From the NCBI GenBank assembly GCA_009760855.2, contig WPIO01000030.1, positions 2,936,001 to 3,000,000 of the forward strand: DNA of 64,000 nt, in the 5' to 3' direction. How positions within the stretch are numbered: position 1 is the first letter of the stretch; each line of letters begins with the position of its first letter. The notes beneath the pieces are model-generated. The model ran no database searches, was not told where the DNA came from, and worked only from the letters and a program-made list of their open reading frames with translations. The position numbers were made by a program, and so were the translations under genes. Source of the DNA: Cristatella mucedo. Its lineage: Eukaryota; Bryozoa; Phylactolaemata; Cristatellidae. Positions 48,960-59,818 of this stretch are shown piece by piece.

Positions 48960-50050
48960 AATTAAAGGTGCAAATGGCTGCCACTGTGGTGCCTGTGACT
49001 GTTGTAACTTGCTTCGAGATTACTAGTGTACGATCAGTTGTGCTCATGGACTGCTAGTGCGACGCCGGACAAGCGGCTTTCTTTCGTTTCCATCCAGCTG
49101 CTCATGGTACAAGTACTATAAGTAATTTTAGTATTGCCAACACAGGTTACGTGCCGGGTGAGAAACCTTATTTCCGTGACGACGTGCAATTCGTTATTAC
49201 GGCCACGCCTTATCTTCTACTACTTTAAGCTGCCAAGGAGTACCGCTTGTCCTCTTCGAGAGTTCTACGTGTCAACGACGACTTCTTTTTACGTTTTTGT
49301 CCACTTGGCTAGGCTTCTTGTTCTGAGACTCAAGCTAATCCAAATATATATACGGGATGAGGAACTGTGTTCTTGCAATTTGAAGTCACTAGGGTACCCT
49401 TCCACAGTTGCTAAATTACAGAGATCTCTTCCTTGCCATGTCGAAAGTTCTATGTTTTAATGACTTTGTAAGTTTCACGTCTACCTGACTTCTTCTTTCA
49501 TGATGCAATCAACTTTTTAGCCTAGTGAATGTGATCCAGCCAACTTTGAGACGTGGAATATCGATCGACTTTAAGCTTTTAAAACCAGGATATGTATGCT
49601 GAATCGGCGTGTCATAAAAGTAAATTAGACCTGTAGACCTATTGTTTCTTTCCAAATGAAATATCTTTACTTTATGTCAAAATGACTGCCAGTGGGCCCA
49701 TGTACTCTAGAAACGTTTGACACCGGACGTTGTCTATCGAACTCTGCTGGGTTCCTAAGGGAAATGCAAGTCAAACAATACTGGATTGCTGGGGCAATTT
49801 ATAGATTGAGCAGGTTGAAGTCACGTTGGCTCGAGACGTGGACAAGGGAGACCTGCTTTTCCTACGCCATGCTTACTAATCTCGTTCCATCTTAATAGAG
49901 ATAACGCTTCGGGCAAATCTATTCACCTGTCTCTAGCAAATCTAAGTGCTCACGACCTGAGGCTGCTAAAGGCCGACGGTTCTGAAGACGCTTCTGTACC
50001 ACTTTGTCAGCAGGACCGCAGATGGCAAGCAAGATAAAAAGGACACAGCT
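48960..50050 (+). other. Unassigned part of unit 1 with interrupted plus-strand frames
   Basis: One plus frame runs with few stops from 48970 to about 49230 (HGTSTISNFSIANTGYVPGE is readable) and resumes after a TAA with AAKEYRLSSSRVLRVNDDFF. A shifted frame at 49710-49870 reads IEQVEVTLARDVDKGDLLFL and another near 49890 reads KSIHLSLANLSAHDLRLLKA. Unit 3 has the first frame uninterrupted at 59935-60189 because a TAG there is CAG. This may be a decayed gene or open stretches by chance; I recognise no family. Confidence 0.2.
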
Positions 50051-51222
50051 ACGGCGACCGCTTTGAATAGGGCATCAGTAAAATACTCGTTGTTAATTTG
50101 TGCTAGTGCCTAATGCTGCACAAAGACGAACGGCAATACATACCCTAGCTTATTTTCCGTTCTGTATTAGTACTAGAGCTTAGTGCCTGTGGAGTCACTC
50201 CGCTGAGTCATAGCTGATAACTCTGCACCATCTTGCAGTGCGACGTAAATGCGCCGTTCTGGAAGTGATCCATTTTGTGTGTGGCTAAATGCCTCATCTT
50301 GCCGCATGCGGGCGGAGGGACAGAGTTTCTCGCTCTAATTAACAGAGATGTCCGCCGGCGGCCTTCATCTAAAGAAGAAGTAGTGTAATGGCGGCAAGCT
50401 TTATCTGCCAGATCGGGACTGATATCCGCTCTTCGAGGTTCCGGAAGTAAAATGGCAAAGAACCGACCACGCGATTAGCTTTGGCTGGGATGTATACAAG
50501 CTGACGTCATGGTATAGTGAGCAGAGTTGTGCTTCCAGAGTCGGCTCGGCATTTGAGCTCTAGTCCGGAAAGCCATTTAGTTATGTTATGGCCGCCGGTA
50601 AATGCCCATAACCCGACGCGGCTGTCCAACTAAGTTCTCGATGCAAAATGCTCATGGATTTGTCATGCTGTGTTACGGGTGCTCTTAGCTGTCGCGTTGG
50701 ATACTGTCGGCATAACTGCAAGTTTCGTGCTGCATTTACCAGTCTACTGCCGTTGTACAACATTCAGGCATTACTAGTATTATTTGGGCGTTGACTAAGA
50801 CTAGCACCGTTACGAGTGCTGCCTAGTTCTTGCACGACAAGGAAGTTGTACACCTTAAATTTAAGGACGAGTTCCCAGCATGACACACAAGGCTACTTGC
50901 GACCGGCCGCGAAAGAAATCGTGTTTGTAACTATTTGTGTCATGCTCAGCAAACAAAGAACTTGGCCTTCGCTGCAAGCGCATTATCAGGTTGTTGCGAC
51001 AGCCTTACTTGTCCACTCTGCAGTATCTCAGCTGTATTAGCAGACGAGGTCGTGCTGCCGCATTAGCTACTTTCTTAGGCGACGGTGCAGCAGAGTGCAG
51101 AGTGTCACATCTAAGTGGCCCAGACCATCGCGTACGCAAACGAGACGCTGGTGCAACACAATTACACTGCTGCCGCAAAAGACTTGGCAGGACTTCCCAG
51201 CTGCAAGCCAGCGTGCAACCGC
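50051..51222. other. Unassigned sequence of unit 1, presumed 3' flank of the minus-strand gene
   Basis: No consistent frame shared by the three units except a short plus run beside the gene (see findings). A minus-strand AATAAA occurs only in unit 2 (56090-56097), so the polyadenylation site is unknown. Confidence 0.3.
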
Positions 51223-51223
51223 G

Positions 51224-51733
51224 TTAGACGTCGCAGCCAATGCTTCCGGCTTTGCCGCCACGACCACTGTTCCTAGGTTTGCCGCCGCCTCGCTTTAGTA
51301 TGCCTGCTCGTCCGCGCGGCACTCGCGACGCCCCTCCAGCTCCGGTCTGGGCACCAGTAGATCGGTCACCCCCGCACAGGCCTCCAGATGCCACAACGCC
51401 GCTCCCTCCCAAGATGCCGCTTCCTCCCACGACGCCGCTGGCGCCAACTTTACCAACTGGACCTTTTAGCTTCAAAGCTGCAAATAGAGCGAAAAGTATT
51501 CCGTGAGTGGTGGTTTCCAGGTCGTAGGATGCATGGAGATCAGCAGCAAAGGTTCTTTTTGACCCACGACGCTCGTCAGCGATACACAAAGACGTGCTTT
51601 TAGCTGGTCACCCACGATTGACGCGTCCTAGCTCACCTTTGCTGCCTCCTCCTCGGTTCGGAGCGCCGGATGTCAGGAGGACCGCGGCAAGGCAGGTCAG
51701 TGTCACGATAGCCAGCTGCAGACTGGCACCCAT
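51224..51733 (-). CDS. Secreted Gly-rich basic peptide, copy 1, two exons
   Basis: Exon 1 (51733-51637) encodes MGASLQLAIVTLTCLAAVLL followed by TSGAPNRGGGSK: a signal peptide with probable cleavage after Ser-Gly-Ala. It ends in phase 1 at AAAG|GTGAGC. The 159 nt intron ends TTCGCTCTATTTGCAG. Exon 2 (51477-51224) restores the frame and gives 116 residues in total. The mature part is about one third Gly, with 15 Lys/Arg against 2 Asp, GGSG(I/V)-type repeats at 44-65, two Cys (67 and 114), a Lys-Arg pair at 94-95 and the shared Pro-Arg-x-x-Ala-Gly-Ile-Leu-Lys-(x)4-Lys-Pro motif at 86-100. Unspliced reading stops soon after the donor, so splicing is needed. The exported product resembles Gly-rich cationic host-defence or structural peptides in composition only. 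Three intact tandem copies suggest selection for dose. Confidence 0.75.
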
Positions 51734-51830
51734 CGTAGAAAGTAGATAGGTCGGTCCTGACACGTCCGGTCGGAGCCGACGTGTGCACGAGATTGATCCG
51801 ACTGTGCCCTCCGTTCACCGACAGCAATGC

Positions 51831-51840
51831 CTATATATGG
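51831..51840 (-). promoter_or_regulatory. TATA box of copy 1
   Basis: CCATATATAG on the minus strand, 98 bp before the ATG. The spacing is identical in all three copies, leaving room for a 5' leader of about 70 nt. Confidence 0.6.
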
Positions 51841-52294
51841 CGATCAAATTCTTAAGCATTATGCGGCTGGCCGGATCGACTGCTTGAGTCTGAAGCTGTC
51901 GGAATTGTCTGGTTAGACAGCTGCCTGGGCAAATCATGAAATTGAACTTTAGGCAAGCGCTCGGTGCGCCAAGGCTTGACGGCTTCTCCATAATCACCGC
52001 TTCGTCGAACTCAGGTGAGCACAGCTGTCGCTAGCCGCCCACTCAAGCGCTCGATTCAACGTGCGGATGACGTCACCATCATGGGCAAGCTTGCGTTCGT
52101 GCGGCAGAAATTGAGCCGGGATTGACGCAGCATTTGAGCGGCAACACTGAGTTCGTAACATCTTAGCCGACATCACTACTAATTATGGCTCTCGAATCTC
52201 GTATCGCGGCTATTGACTCTTACGTGCTGTGGACATACAAGCAGGAATAAATACAGTAGCAAAAATTCGGAAACGAGGAAGAAAACTCAGACAT

Positions 52295-52440
<146 letters not shown>

Positions 52441-52539
52441 CTGCGTGCGTGTGCGTGTGTGTAGCAATATGTGTTGTGCTTGCAGGTTTGTGGTGGATCC
52501 CAGTGTTAGCCAGATCAATGCCGTCAGTTGCCACGTATT

Positions 52540-53300
52540 AAACGTGAATGTAGATGCTCGATTGGCTGAAAAGTAAAGTGGTTGTAATTTAAATACAGTT
52601 CCACTGCACACCTAAGAATAGTTCGAGGTTAGGTCAGCCGCATTCTAGTCATTTAGGACGTAACCGAATGGATTGTCTTATTGGCTGGGAGTTCGCGTTC
52701 AATTTCCGTATATTGTACACGATTCAATACTAATAAGGACTTGAAATTGTATGCAAGCAGCTAAAATTCATACGTGATGATAAATTGAGGATTGCTCAGC
52801 CAATTTTCAATCAATTTGCCATTGATTGTGATGTAAGCCCAGGCAATTTATTTCGGCTGCCATGCGTCGGCTCCAGATGCATGTGTGCGGCTGTTTGAAA
52901 TGATATCCCTGCAATTTTGACTCAGTACACAATAATACACAAGAAAAGGTCGAGCTTGACTGACCCACTTTGCGATGGAACGTAATGATTAGCGGCATTT
53001 GCATTGGCCATGGCCGTCGATTTTTCTGCATCACTCGATATTGAACATGCACGGTGGGTGAAATTATAGAGTCTCATGAAATGTAACCTAAAAGAAATTC
53101 TGAAGTTTGGCTTAACTAGTTTCTTTTTTATTTTCCCTTGATTGAGGCATTGGACCCGACCATTGCTGCTGATTTGCGCATTGCTGAAAATTAACACGCA
53201 AAATATCTTTAATTAAATGATTTTTTCTTAAAATGCAGTAAAATGCTGTATGCAACGACGATTAAAGCTTTCCAGAGTCAACTTCTGGTAAATATGTCAC
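52540..53300. repeat. Degenerate short-period repeat, unit 1
   Basis: Related strings with CATTGCNGTCGATTT and GATTGAAC recur at about 52680, 52830, 52990 and 53150, suggesting an old tandem repeat with a period near 150-165 bp. Also present at 58050-58700, 63510-64000 and 6920-7600. Confidence 0.35.
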
Positions 53301-53371
53301 TAATTTCAGAGATGATCAGGAATAATTCATTTCGCAGCTCGTGTTAATCTAGCTTAACGTCGGCCGGCTGG

Positions 53372-53581
53372 TCATCCCAACCGTGTATCGCAATATCGCC
53401 CTGACACACTGTCACAACATGGTTTAGCGGCATCGCAATCTTTAAGCCTTGCTACGGCCTTCTCAAGCGTTAGAAGGCAAGGCATACAGTCCGGTCCGCC
53501 TTTAAACTTGTCGTACCGCAGTATAGGCGTCCCATATACACCGTAGAAGGTCTTGTACTCTTTTCTGCTCGAGGAAACCAT
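53372..53581 (-). CDS. Cys-rich minus-strand frame in unit 1 terminal segment (uncertain)
   Basis: Sixty-nine codons with six Cys in the pattern C-x2-C-x13-C-x5-CC-x7-C after a Tyr-rich start (YGVYGTPILRYDKF). No signal peptide is in frame. A TTGGTAACAG string just upstream could be a splice acceptor, so this could be a last exon. An even Cys number and low hydrophobicity would suit a secreted domain. The second copy has a one-base insertion. No family recognised; may not be coding. Confidence 0.28.
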   Translation of the reverse strand: MVSSSRKEYKTFYGVYGTPILRYDKFKGGPDCMPCLLTLEKAVARLKDCDAAKPCCDSVSGRYCDTRLG

Positions 53582-53892
53582 TCTCTGTTACCAATCGTAA
53601 CGTTACAGTGTCTCTCGCTGCAATAGCGCTAGTGTAGTCTCTCTGAGACTCGAAGACACGAGCGAGCGGACGCGAGCGGTGAACGAGACTCTAATCTTTT
53701 TTCCTCCAGAGGGTACATATACGAGCCAGGGCTGACTCACCACAGGTAAGTGAGTGTATTTGCGGGGGGCCACTGAGGTTGGCCACAGGCTTACATCAAT
53801 AGCAGCACTATGTCAAGTGCTCAACCACCGGCTGCGGGTGGTGCAGTGGTCAGTGGCCAGGTCAGTGGCCGGGACGCAACAGGCGAACGCCA

Positions 53893-54085
53893 GCTACACT
53901 GACACTCACCACACTCTCACGCCGACCCTCTGCACGTCACCCCTAACCGTGTTATTGTTATTTTTTGAGCATGCTGCCACAAATGACTCAATTTTGCTTC
54001 CAATGCAGCAATTTTAAATTGATTAGTAATAAATTAAGTTCTTTGAGGGCGCTTAATCGAAAGTATTGTTATTATTATCATTGTA
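53893..54085 (+). mobile_element. LINE A 3' end inside unit 2
   Basis: Same fragment as in unit 1, with few differences. Confidence 0.65.
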
Positions 54086-54237
54086 ATTGAGAAAGTTACT
54101 CGGCTTAAAACTGGGTATCACAACGACGGCAGTAAGCTCAAACCTAGTACTGCTATTCTAACAGATGTTAAGCTCAATAAGCTCACAAGTTTAGCAAACA
54201 TGCAGACACTAGGGTTGACCCTAAATTTATCACTATA

Positions 54238-54370
54238 ATTCATATGCATAGTGCACTATGAGAACTAATTCTCCATGTTGGTTCTTCAAACTTGCCATGG
54301 GTCAGAGCCTCTGACCTCAGCTAAACCGTTAATCGGAGTGAGCACCTTAACCACCTGGTGAAGTATGGAA
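54238..54370 (-). mobile_element. SINE-2 copy in unit 2
   Basis: As in unit 1; the B box reads AGGCTCTGACCC. Confidence 0.6.
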
Positions 54371-56741
54371 GCCTGATATACAGCTTGAGAGGCGAGAGAT
54401 TGCATTTTTTCAGAAGGGCACAGAAATGACGTACGCTAATGTGCAGGTACCTAGTAGCTTAGCCTTCAATGAAAATTAAAGGTGCAAATGGCTGCCACTG
54501 TGGTGCCTGTGACTGTTGTAACTTGCTTCGAGATTACTAGTGTACGATCAGCTGTGCTCATTGACTGCTAGTGCGACGCCGGACAAGCGGTTTTCTTTCA
54601 TTGCGATCCTGCTGCTCATGGTACAAGTACTATAAGTAATTTTAGTATTGCAAACACTGGTTACGTGCCGGGTGAGAACCCTCATTTCTCTGACGACGTG
54701 CAATTCGGTATTACGGTCACGCCTTATCTTCTACTACTTTAAGCTGCTAAGGAGTACCGCTTGTCCTCTTCGAGAGTTCTACGTGTCAACGACGATTTCT
54801 TTTTACGTTTTTGTCCACTTGGCTAGGCTTCTTGTTCTGAGAATCAAGCTAATCCAAATATATATACGGGATGAGGAACTGTGTTCTTGCAATTTGAAGT
54901 CATAAGGGTAACATGCCACAGTTGCTAAATTATAGAGATCTCTTCCTTGCCATGTCGTAAGTTCTATGTTTTAATAACTTTGTACGTTTCACGTCTACCC
55001 GACTTCTTCTTTCATGATGCAATCAACTTTTTAGCCTAGTGAATGTGATCTAGCCAACTTTGAGAACTGGAACATCTACCAACTGTGAGCTTTTAAAACT
55101 AGGATATGTAGGCTGAATGGGCGTGTCATAAAAGTGAATGAGATCTGTGAAACTTTTGTTTTAATTCTCAATGAAATGACTGTTTACATCGTTTCAAAAT
55201 AACTGCCAGTGGGCCCATGTACCCTAGAAACGTTTGACACCGGACGTTGTCTATCGTATTCTGCAGGGTGCTTAAGGGAAATGCAAGTCAGACACTACTC
55301 GATTGCTGAGGCAATTTTTGGATTGAGCATGTTGAAATCACGTTGGCTCGAGACGTGGACAAGGGAGACCTGCTTTTCCTACGCCACGCTTACTAATCTC
55401 GTTCCATCTTAATAGAGATAACGCTTCGGGTAAATCTATTCACCTGTCTCTAGCAAATCTAAGTGCTCACGACCTGAGGCTGCTAAAGGCCGACGGTTCT
55501 GAAGACGCTTCTGTACCACCTTGTCGGCAGGACCGCAGATGGCGTGCAAGATAAAAAGGACACAGCTACGGCGACCTCTTTGAATAGGGCATCAGTAAAA
55601 TACTCGTTGTTAATCAGAGCTAGTGCCTAATGCTACACAAAGACGAACCGCAATACATACCCTAGCTTATTTTCGTTTTGTATTAGTACTAGAGCTTGCT
55701 GCCTGTGGAGTAACTCCGCTGAGTCATGGCTGATAACTCAGCACCATCTTGTAGTGCAACGTAAATGCGCCATTCTGGAAGTGGGCCATTTTGTGTGTGA
55801 CTAAATGCGTCATCTTGCCGCGTACGGGCGGAGAGACAGAGTTTCTCGCTCTAATCAATAGAGATGTCCGCCGGCGGCCTTCATCTGGAGAAGAAGTAGC
55901 TCGATGACGGCAAGCTTAATCTACCAAATCGTGATTGATATCCACTATTTGAACTTCCAGAATTAAAACGGCAAGGAACCGACCACGCGAAAAGCTATGG
56001 CCGATGGTGTATAAACGCTGACGTCATGGTATAGTGAGCAGAGTTGTGCTTCCAGAGTCGGCTCGGCATTTGAGCTCTAGTCCGGAAAGCCATTTATTTA
56101 TGTTATGGCCGCCGGTAAATGCCCATAACTCAACGCGGCTGTCCAACTAAGTTCTCGATGCAAAATGCTCATGGATTTGTCGGGCTGTGTTACGGGTGCT
56201 CTTAGCTGTCGCGTTGCAATACTGTCGGCATAACTGCAAGTTTCGTGCTGCATTTACCAGTCTACTGCCGTGGTAAAACATTCAGGCATTACTAGTATTA
56301 TTTGGGCGTGGACTGAGACTGTCACCGTTACGAGTGCTGCCTAGTTCTTGCCCGACAAGGAAGCAGTACACCTTAAATTTAAGGACGAGTTCACAGCTTG
56401 ACAGACAAGGCTACTTGCAACCGGCCGCGAAAGAAATCGTGCTTGTAACTACTTGTGTCATGCTCAACAAATAAACAACTTGGCCTTCGCTGCAAGCGCA
56501 TCGTCGGGTTGTTGTGACAGCCTTACTTGTCCACTATGCAGTTTCTCAGCTGTATTAGCAGACGAGGTTGTGCTGCCGCATTAGCTACTTTCTTAGGCGA
56601 CGGTGCAGCAGAGTGCAGAGTGTCACATCTAAGCGGCCCAGACCATCGCGCACGCAAACGAGATGCTGGTGCAACAAAATTACAGTGCTGCCGCAAAAGA
56701 CTTGGCAGGACTTCCCAGCTGCAAGCCAGCGTGCAACCGCG

Positions 56742-57251
56742 TTAGACGTCGCAGCCAATGCTTCCGGCTTTGCCGCCACGACCACTGTTCCTAGGTTTGC
56801 CGCCGCCTCGCTTTAGTATGCCTTCTCGTCCGCGCGGCACTCGCGACGCCCCTCCAGCTCCGGTCTGGGCACCAGTAGAGCGGTCGCCCCCGCACAGGCT
56901 ACCAGATGCCACAACGCCGCTTCCTCCCAAGATGCCGCTTCCTCCCACGACGCCGCTGGCGCCAACTTTACCAACTGGACCTTTTAGCTTCGAAGCTGCA
57001 AATAGAGCGAAACGTATTCCGTGAGTGGCGGTTTCCAGGCCGTAGGATGCATGGAGATCAGCAGCAAAGATTCTTTTTGACCCACGACGCTCGTCAGCGA
57101 TGCACAAAGACGTGCTTTTAGCAGGTCACCCACGACCGACGCTTCCTCGCTCACCTTTGCTGCCCCCTCCTCGGGGTGGAGCGCCGGATGTCAGGAGGAC
57201 CGCGGCAAGGCAGGTCAGTGTCACGATAGCCAGCTGCAGACTGGCACCCAT
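56742..57251 (-). CDS. Secreted Gly-rich basic peptide, copy 2, two exons
   Basis: Exon 1 57251-57155, intron 159 nt with the same GTGAGC donor and TTTGCAG acceptor, exon 2 56995-56742; 116 residues. Differences from copy 1 include Pro for Asn at 26, Ser for Leu at 34 and Glu for Ala at 90-91 region (GREG against GRAG). All splice signals, both mature Cys and the Gly-Ile-Leu-Lys motif are kept, with no stop or frameshift. Confidence 0.75.
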
Positions 57252-57348
57252 CTTAGAAAGTAGATCGGTCGGTCCTGACACGTCCGGTCGGAGCCGACGT
57301 GTTCGCGAGATTGATCCGACTGTGCCCTCCGTTCACCGACAGTAATGC

Positions 57349-57358
57349 CTATATATGG
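57349..57358 (-). promoter_or_regulatory. TATA box of copy 2
   Basis: CCATATATAG, 98 bp before the ATG. Confidence 0.6.
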
Positions 57359-57809
57359 CGATCAAATTCTTAAGCATTATGCGGCTGGCTGGATCGACTG
57401 CTTGAGTCTGAAGCTGTCGGAATTGTCTGGTTAGACACCTGCCTGGGCAAATCATGAAATTAAACTTTAGGCAAGCGCTCGGTGCGCCGAGGCTTGACGG
57501 CTTCTCCATAATCACCGCTTCGTCGAGCTCGGGTGGGCACAGCTGTCACTAGCCGCCCACTCAAGCGCTCGACTCAACGTGCGGGTGACGTCACCATCAT
57601 GGGCAAGCTTGCGTTCGTGCGGCAGAAATTGAGCCGGGCTTGACGCAGCATATGAGCGACGACACTGTGCTCGTAAAATCTTAGCCGACATCACTACTAA
57701 TTGTGGGTCCCGAATCTTGCATCGCGGCTGTCGAATTTTACATGATGCAGACATACAAGCAGGAATAAATACAGTAGCAAGAATTCGGCAACGAGGAAGA
57801 CAACTCAGA

Positions 57810-57912
57810 CACACACACACACACACACACATATAGATATATATATATATATACATACGTGTATGTGTGTGTATGTCTGCGTGGGTGTGTGTGTGTGTGT
57901 GTGTGTGTGTGT
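57810..57912. repeat. (CA)n(TA)n(GT)n microsatellite, unit 2
   Basis: Same place as in unit 1. The CA and GT arms are longer and the TA core is much shorter. Confidence 0.95.
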
Positions 57913-58824
57913 AGGAATATGTGTTGTGCTTGCAGGTTTGTGGTGGATTCCAGTGTTTGGCAGATCAATGCCGTCAATTGCCACGTATTAAACGTGAATG
58001 TAGATGCTCGATTGGCTGAAAAGTACAGTGGTTGTAGTTTAAATAGAGTTCCACTGCACACCTAAGAATAGTTTGAGGTTAGCCCAGCCGTATTCTGGTT
58101 ATTTAGGACGTAACCGAATCGATTGTTATATTGGCTGGGAATTCGCCTTCGATTTCCGTATATTGTACTCGATTTAATACTCATAAGGACTTGAAATTGT
58201 ATGCAAGCAGCTAAATTTCATACGTGATGATAAATTGAGGATTGCTCAGCCACTCTTCAATTTATCTGCCATAGATTGTGATATAAGCCTATGCAATTTA
58301 TTTCGACTGCCATGCGTTGGCTCCAGATGCACGTGTGCTGCTGTTTGAAATGATATCCCTGCCATTTTGACTCAGTACACAATAATACACAAGACATGGT
58401 GAAGCTTGACTGACCCACTTTGCGATGGAACATAATGATTAGCTGTATTTGCATTGGCTATTGCCGTCGGTTTTTCTGCATTGCTCGAGATTGAACATGC
58501 ACGATGGGTGAAACTATAGGGTCTCAGTGAAATGTAACCTAAAAGGAATGCTAAAGCTTGGCTGAGCTAGTTTCTTTTTTATTTTCCCTAGACTGAGGCA
58601 TTGGACCCGGCCATGGCTGCTGATTGCAACGCATTGCTGAAAATTAACAAGCAAAATATCTCTAATTAAATGATTTTTTCTTAAAATGCAGTAAAATGCT
58701 GTATGCAACGACGATTAAAGCTTTCCAGAGTCAACTTCTGGTAAATTTGTCACTAATTTTAGAGATGATCAGGAATAATTCATTTCGCAGCTCGTGTTAA
58801 TCTAGCTTAACGTCGGCCGGCTGG

Positions 58825-59035
58825 TCATCCCAACCGTGTATCGCAATATCGCCCTGACACACTGTCACAACATGGTTTAGCGGCATCGCAATCTTTAAGC
58901 CTTGCTACGGCCTTCTCAAGCGTTAGAAGGCAAGGCAATAAAGTCCGGACCGCCTTTAAACTTGTCGTACCGCAGTATAGGCGTCCCATATACACCGTAG
59001 AAGGTCTGGTACTCTTTTCTGCTCGAGAAAACCAT
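58825..59035 (-). pseudogene. Frameshifted copy of the Cys-rich frame, unit 2
   Basis: Nearly identical to 53372-53581, but GGCAAGGCAATAAAGTCC replaces GGCAAGGCATACAGTCC, adding one base between the first Cys pair and the Tyr-rich part. If the frame is coding, this copy is broken. Confidence 0.3.
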
Positions 59036-59346
59036 TCTCTGTTACTAATTGTAACGTTACTGTGTCTCTGGCTGCCATAGCGCTAGTGAAGTCTCACGGA
59101 GACTCGAAGACAAGCGAGCGAACGCGAGCGGTGAACGAGACTCTAACCTTTATTCCTCCAGTGGGTACGTATACGAGCTAGAGCTGACACACCACAGGTA
59201 AGTGTATCTGTGAGGGGCCGCTGTGGTGGGCTACAGGCTTACATCAATAGCAGTATTTAGTCTATTGCTCAACCACCGGCTGCGGGTGGGGCAGTGGTCA
59301 GTGGTCAGGTCAGTGACCGGAAGGCGACAGGCGAACGCCAGCCACA

Positions 59347-59535
59347 CTGACACTCACCACACTTGCACGCCGACCGTCTGCACGTCATTCCTAACCGCGT
59401 TATTGTTATTTTTTGAGCATGCTGCCCCTAATGATTCAATTTAGCTTCCAATGCAGCAATTTTAAATTGCGTAGTAATAAATTAAGTTCTTTTAGGGCAC
59501 TGAATCAAAGGTATTGTTATTATTATCATTGTAAT
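59347..59535 (+). mobile_element. LINE A 3' end inside unit 3
   Basis: Same fragment as in units 1 and 2. Confidence 0.65.
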
Positions 59536-59684
59536 TGAGAAAGTTACTCGGCTTAAAACTGGGTATCAAAACAATGGCAGTAAGCTCAAACCTAGCACTG
59601 CTATTCTAACAGATTACAAGCTCAATATCTCACAAATTTAGCAAACGTGCAAACACTAGTGTAAACCCTAAATTTATTACTATA

Positions 59685-59818
59685 ATTCATATGTATAGTG
59701 CTCTATGAGAACAAATTCTCTATGTAAGTTCTTGAAACTTGCAATGGGCCGGAGCCCTTGACCTTAGCTAAGCCGCTATTCGGAGTTAGCACCTTAACCA
59801 CCTGGTGAAGTCTGGAAG
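59685..59818 (-). mobile_element. SINE-2 copy in unit 3
   Basis: As in unit 1, with more changes in the tail. Confidence 0.58.

Larger units (their letters stand above)
53608..59061 (+). repeat. Tandem unit 2 (about 5.45 kb)
   Basis: Second direct copy, same order of parts as unit 1. Its first 300 bp follow directly on the terminal segment of unit 1, which proves head-to-tail arrangement. Confidence 0.9.

Noticed and set aside
48970-49035. Short Cys-dense plus frame (CHCGACDCC) in the units
   Set aside because: Differences between units fall mostly at first and second codon positions, and the frame is about 20 codons long.
51095-51298. Plus frame with ASQRATALDVAANASGFAAT in all units
   Set aside because: It overlaps the minus-strand gene end, lies out of phase with the more protein-like frame there, and has no start context or splice support.
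51815-51997. 60-codon minus frame (MEKPSSLGAPSACLKFN) present in all three units
   Set aside because: It overlaps the TATA box and upstream region of the peptide gene; conservation is explained by unit duplication, and it is also read into LINE B at 6.4 kb.
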